6,734 bases of DNA from Gammaproteobacteria bacterium (GTDB taxonomy: Bacteria; Pseudomonadota; Gammaproteobacteria; Granulosicoccales; Granulosicoccaceae): NCBI GenBank assembly GCA_019634245.1, contig JAHQVR010000118.1:1-6734 (forward strand), written 5' to 3'. Every line of letters begins with the position of its first letter. The stretch's first letter is position 1. This document shows positions 6,734-6,734 of the stretch, piece after piece. The position numbers and the translations under genes were made by a program. Under the pieces are notes generated by a model that saw nothing but the letters and a program-made list of their open reading frames with translations, was not told the DNA's origin and ran no database searches.

Positions 6734-6734
6734 A

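Overview
The window looks like chromosomal DNA of a gammaproteobacterium-like organism. The base composition is moderate (roughly mid-40s to 50 % GC by eye), and the recognisable genes (Tex, KdgK, GlyA, a MoxR/CoxE-type pair, a sigma-like GST) resemble proteobacterial proteins. The species cannot be named from sequence alone. No rRNA, tRNA, CRISPR array, transposase or phage gene was seen.

Layout. Base 3 to 1835 (+) is the 3' part of a tex/yhgF-type RNA-binding transcription accessory gene whose 5' end lies left of the window. It converges, with only 2 bp between stop codons, on a minus-strand operon read from 3953 down to 1838: a MoxR-type AAA+ ATPase followed, with a 29-nt overlap, by a CoxE-like von Willebrand factor A (VWA) protein. 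Divergent from that operon, across about 170 bp, is a sigma-like glutathione S-transferase (4124-4744, +). It is followed 98 bp later by a 2-keto-3-deoxygluconate kinase (kdgK, GTG start, 4843-5814, +). After a 298-bp gap with one weak small-ORF candidate and two weak hairpins, the 3' half of glyA (serine hydroxymethyltransferase) comes in on the minus strand and runs off the right edge.

How they work together. The ATPase and VWA protein are very likely a functional pair: an AAA+ chaperone and its metal-dependent adhesion-type partner, as in CoxD/CoxE or RavA/ViaA. Their client is not encoded in the window. The other genes are separate housekeeping or metabolic functions: RNA/transcription, glutathione chemistry, the last step into the lower Entner-Doudoroff/hexuronate route, and one-carbon metabolism.

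The most unusual signal is not a gene family. Three separate short tandem repeats with 10-13-bp units occur in 2.3 kb. One expands a Met/Gly/Gln-rich insert inside the MoxR ATPase. The other two sit on the stop codons of the GST and kdgK genes. At kdgK the 12-bp unit contains the stop codon itself, so four stops follow each other in the same frame. No convincing new defence or mobile system was found.
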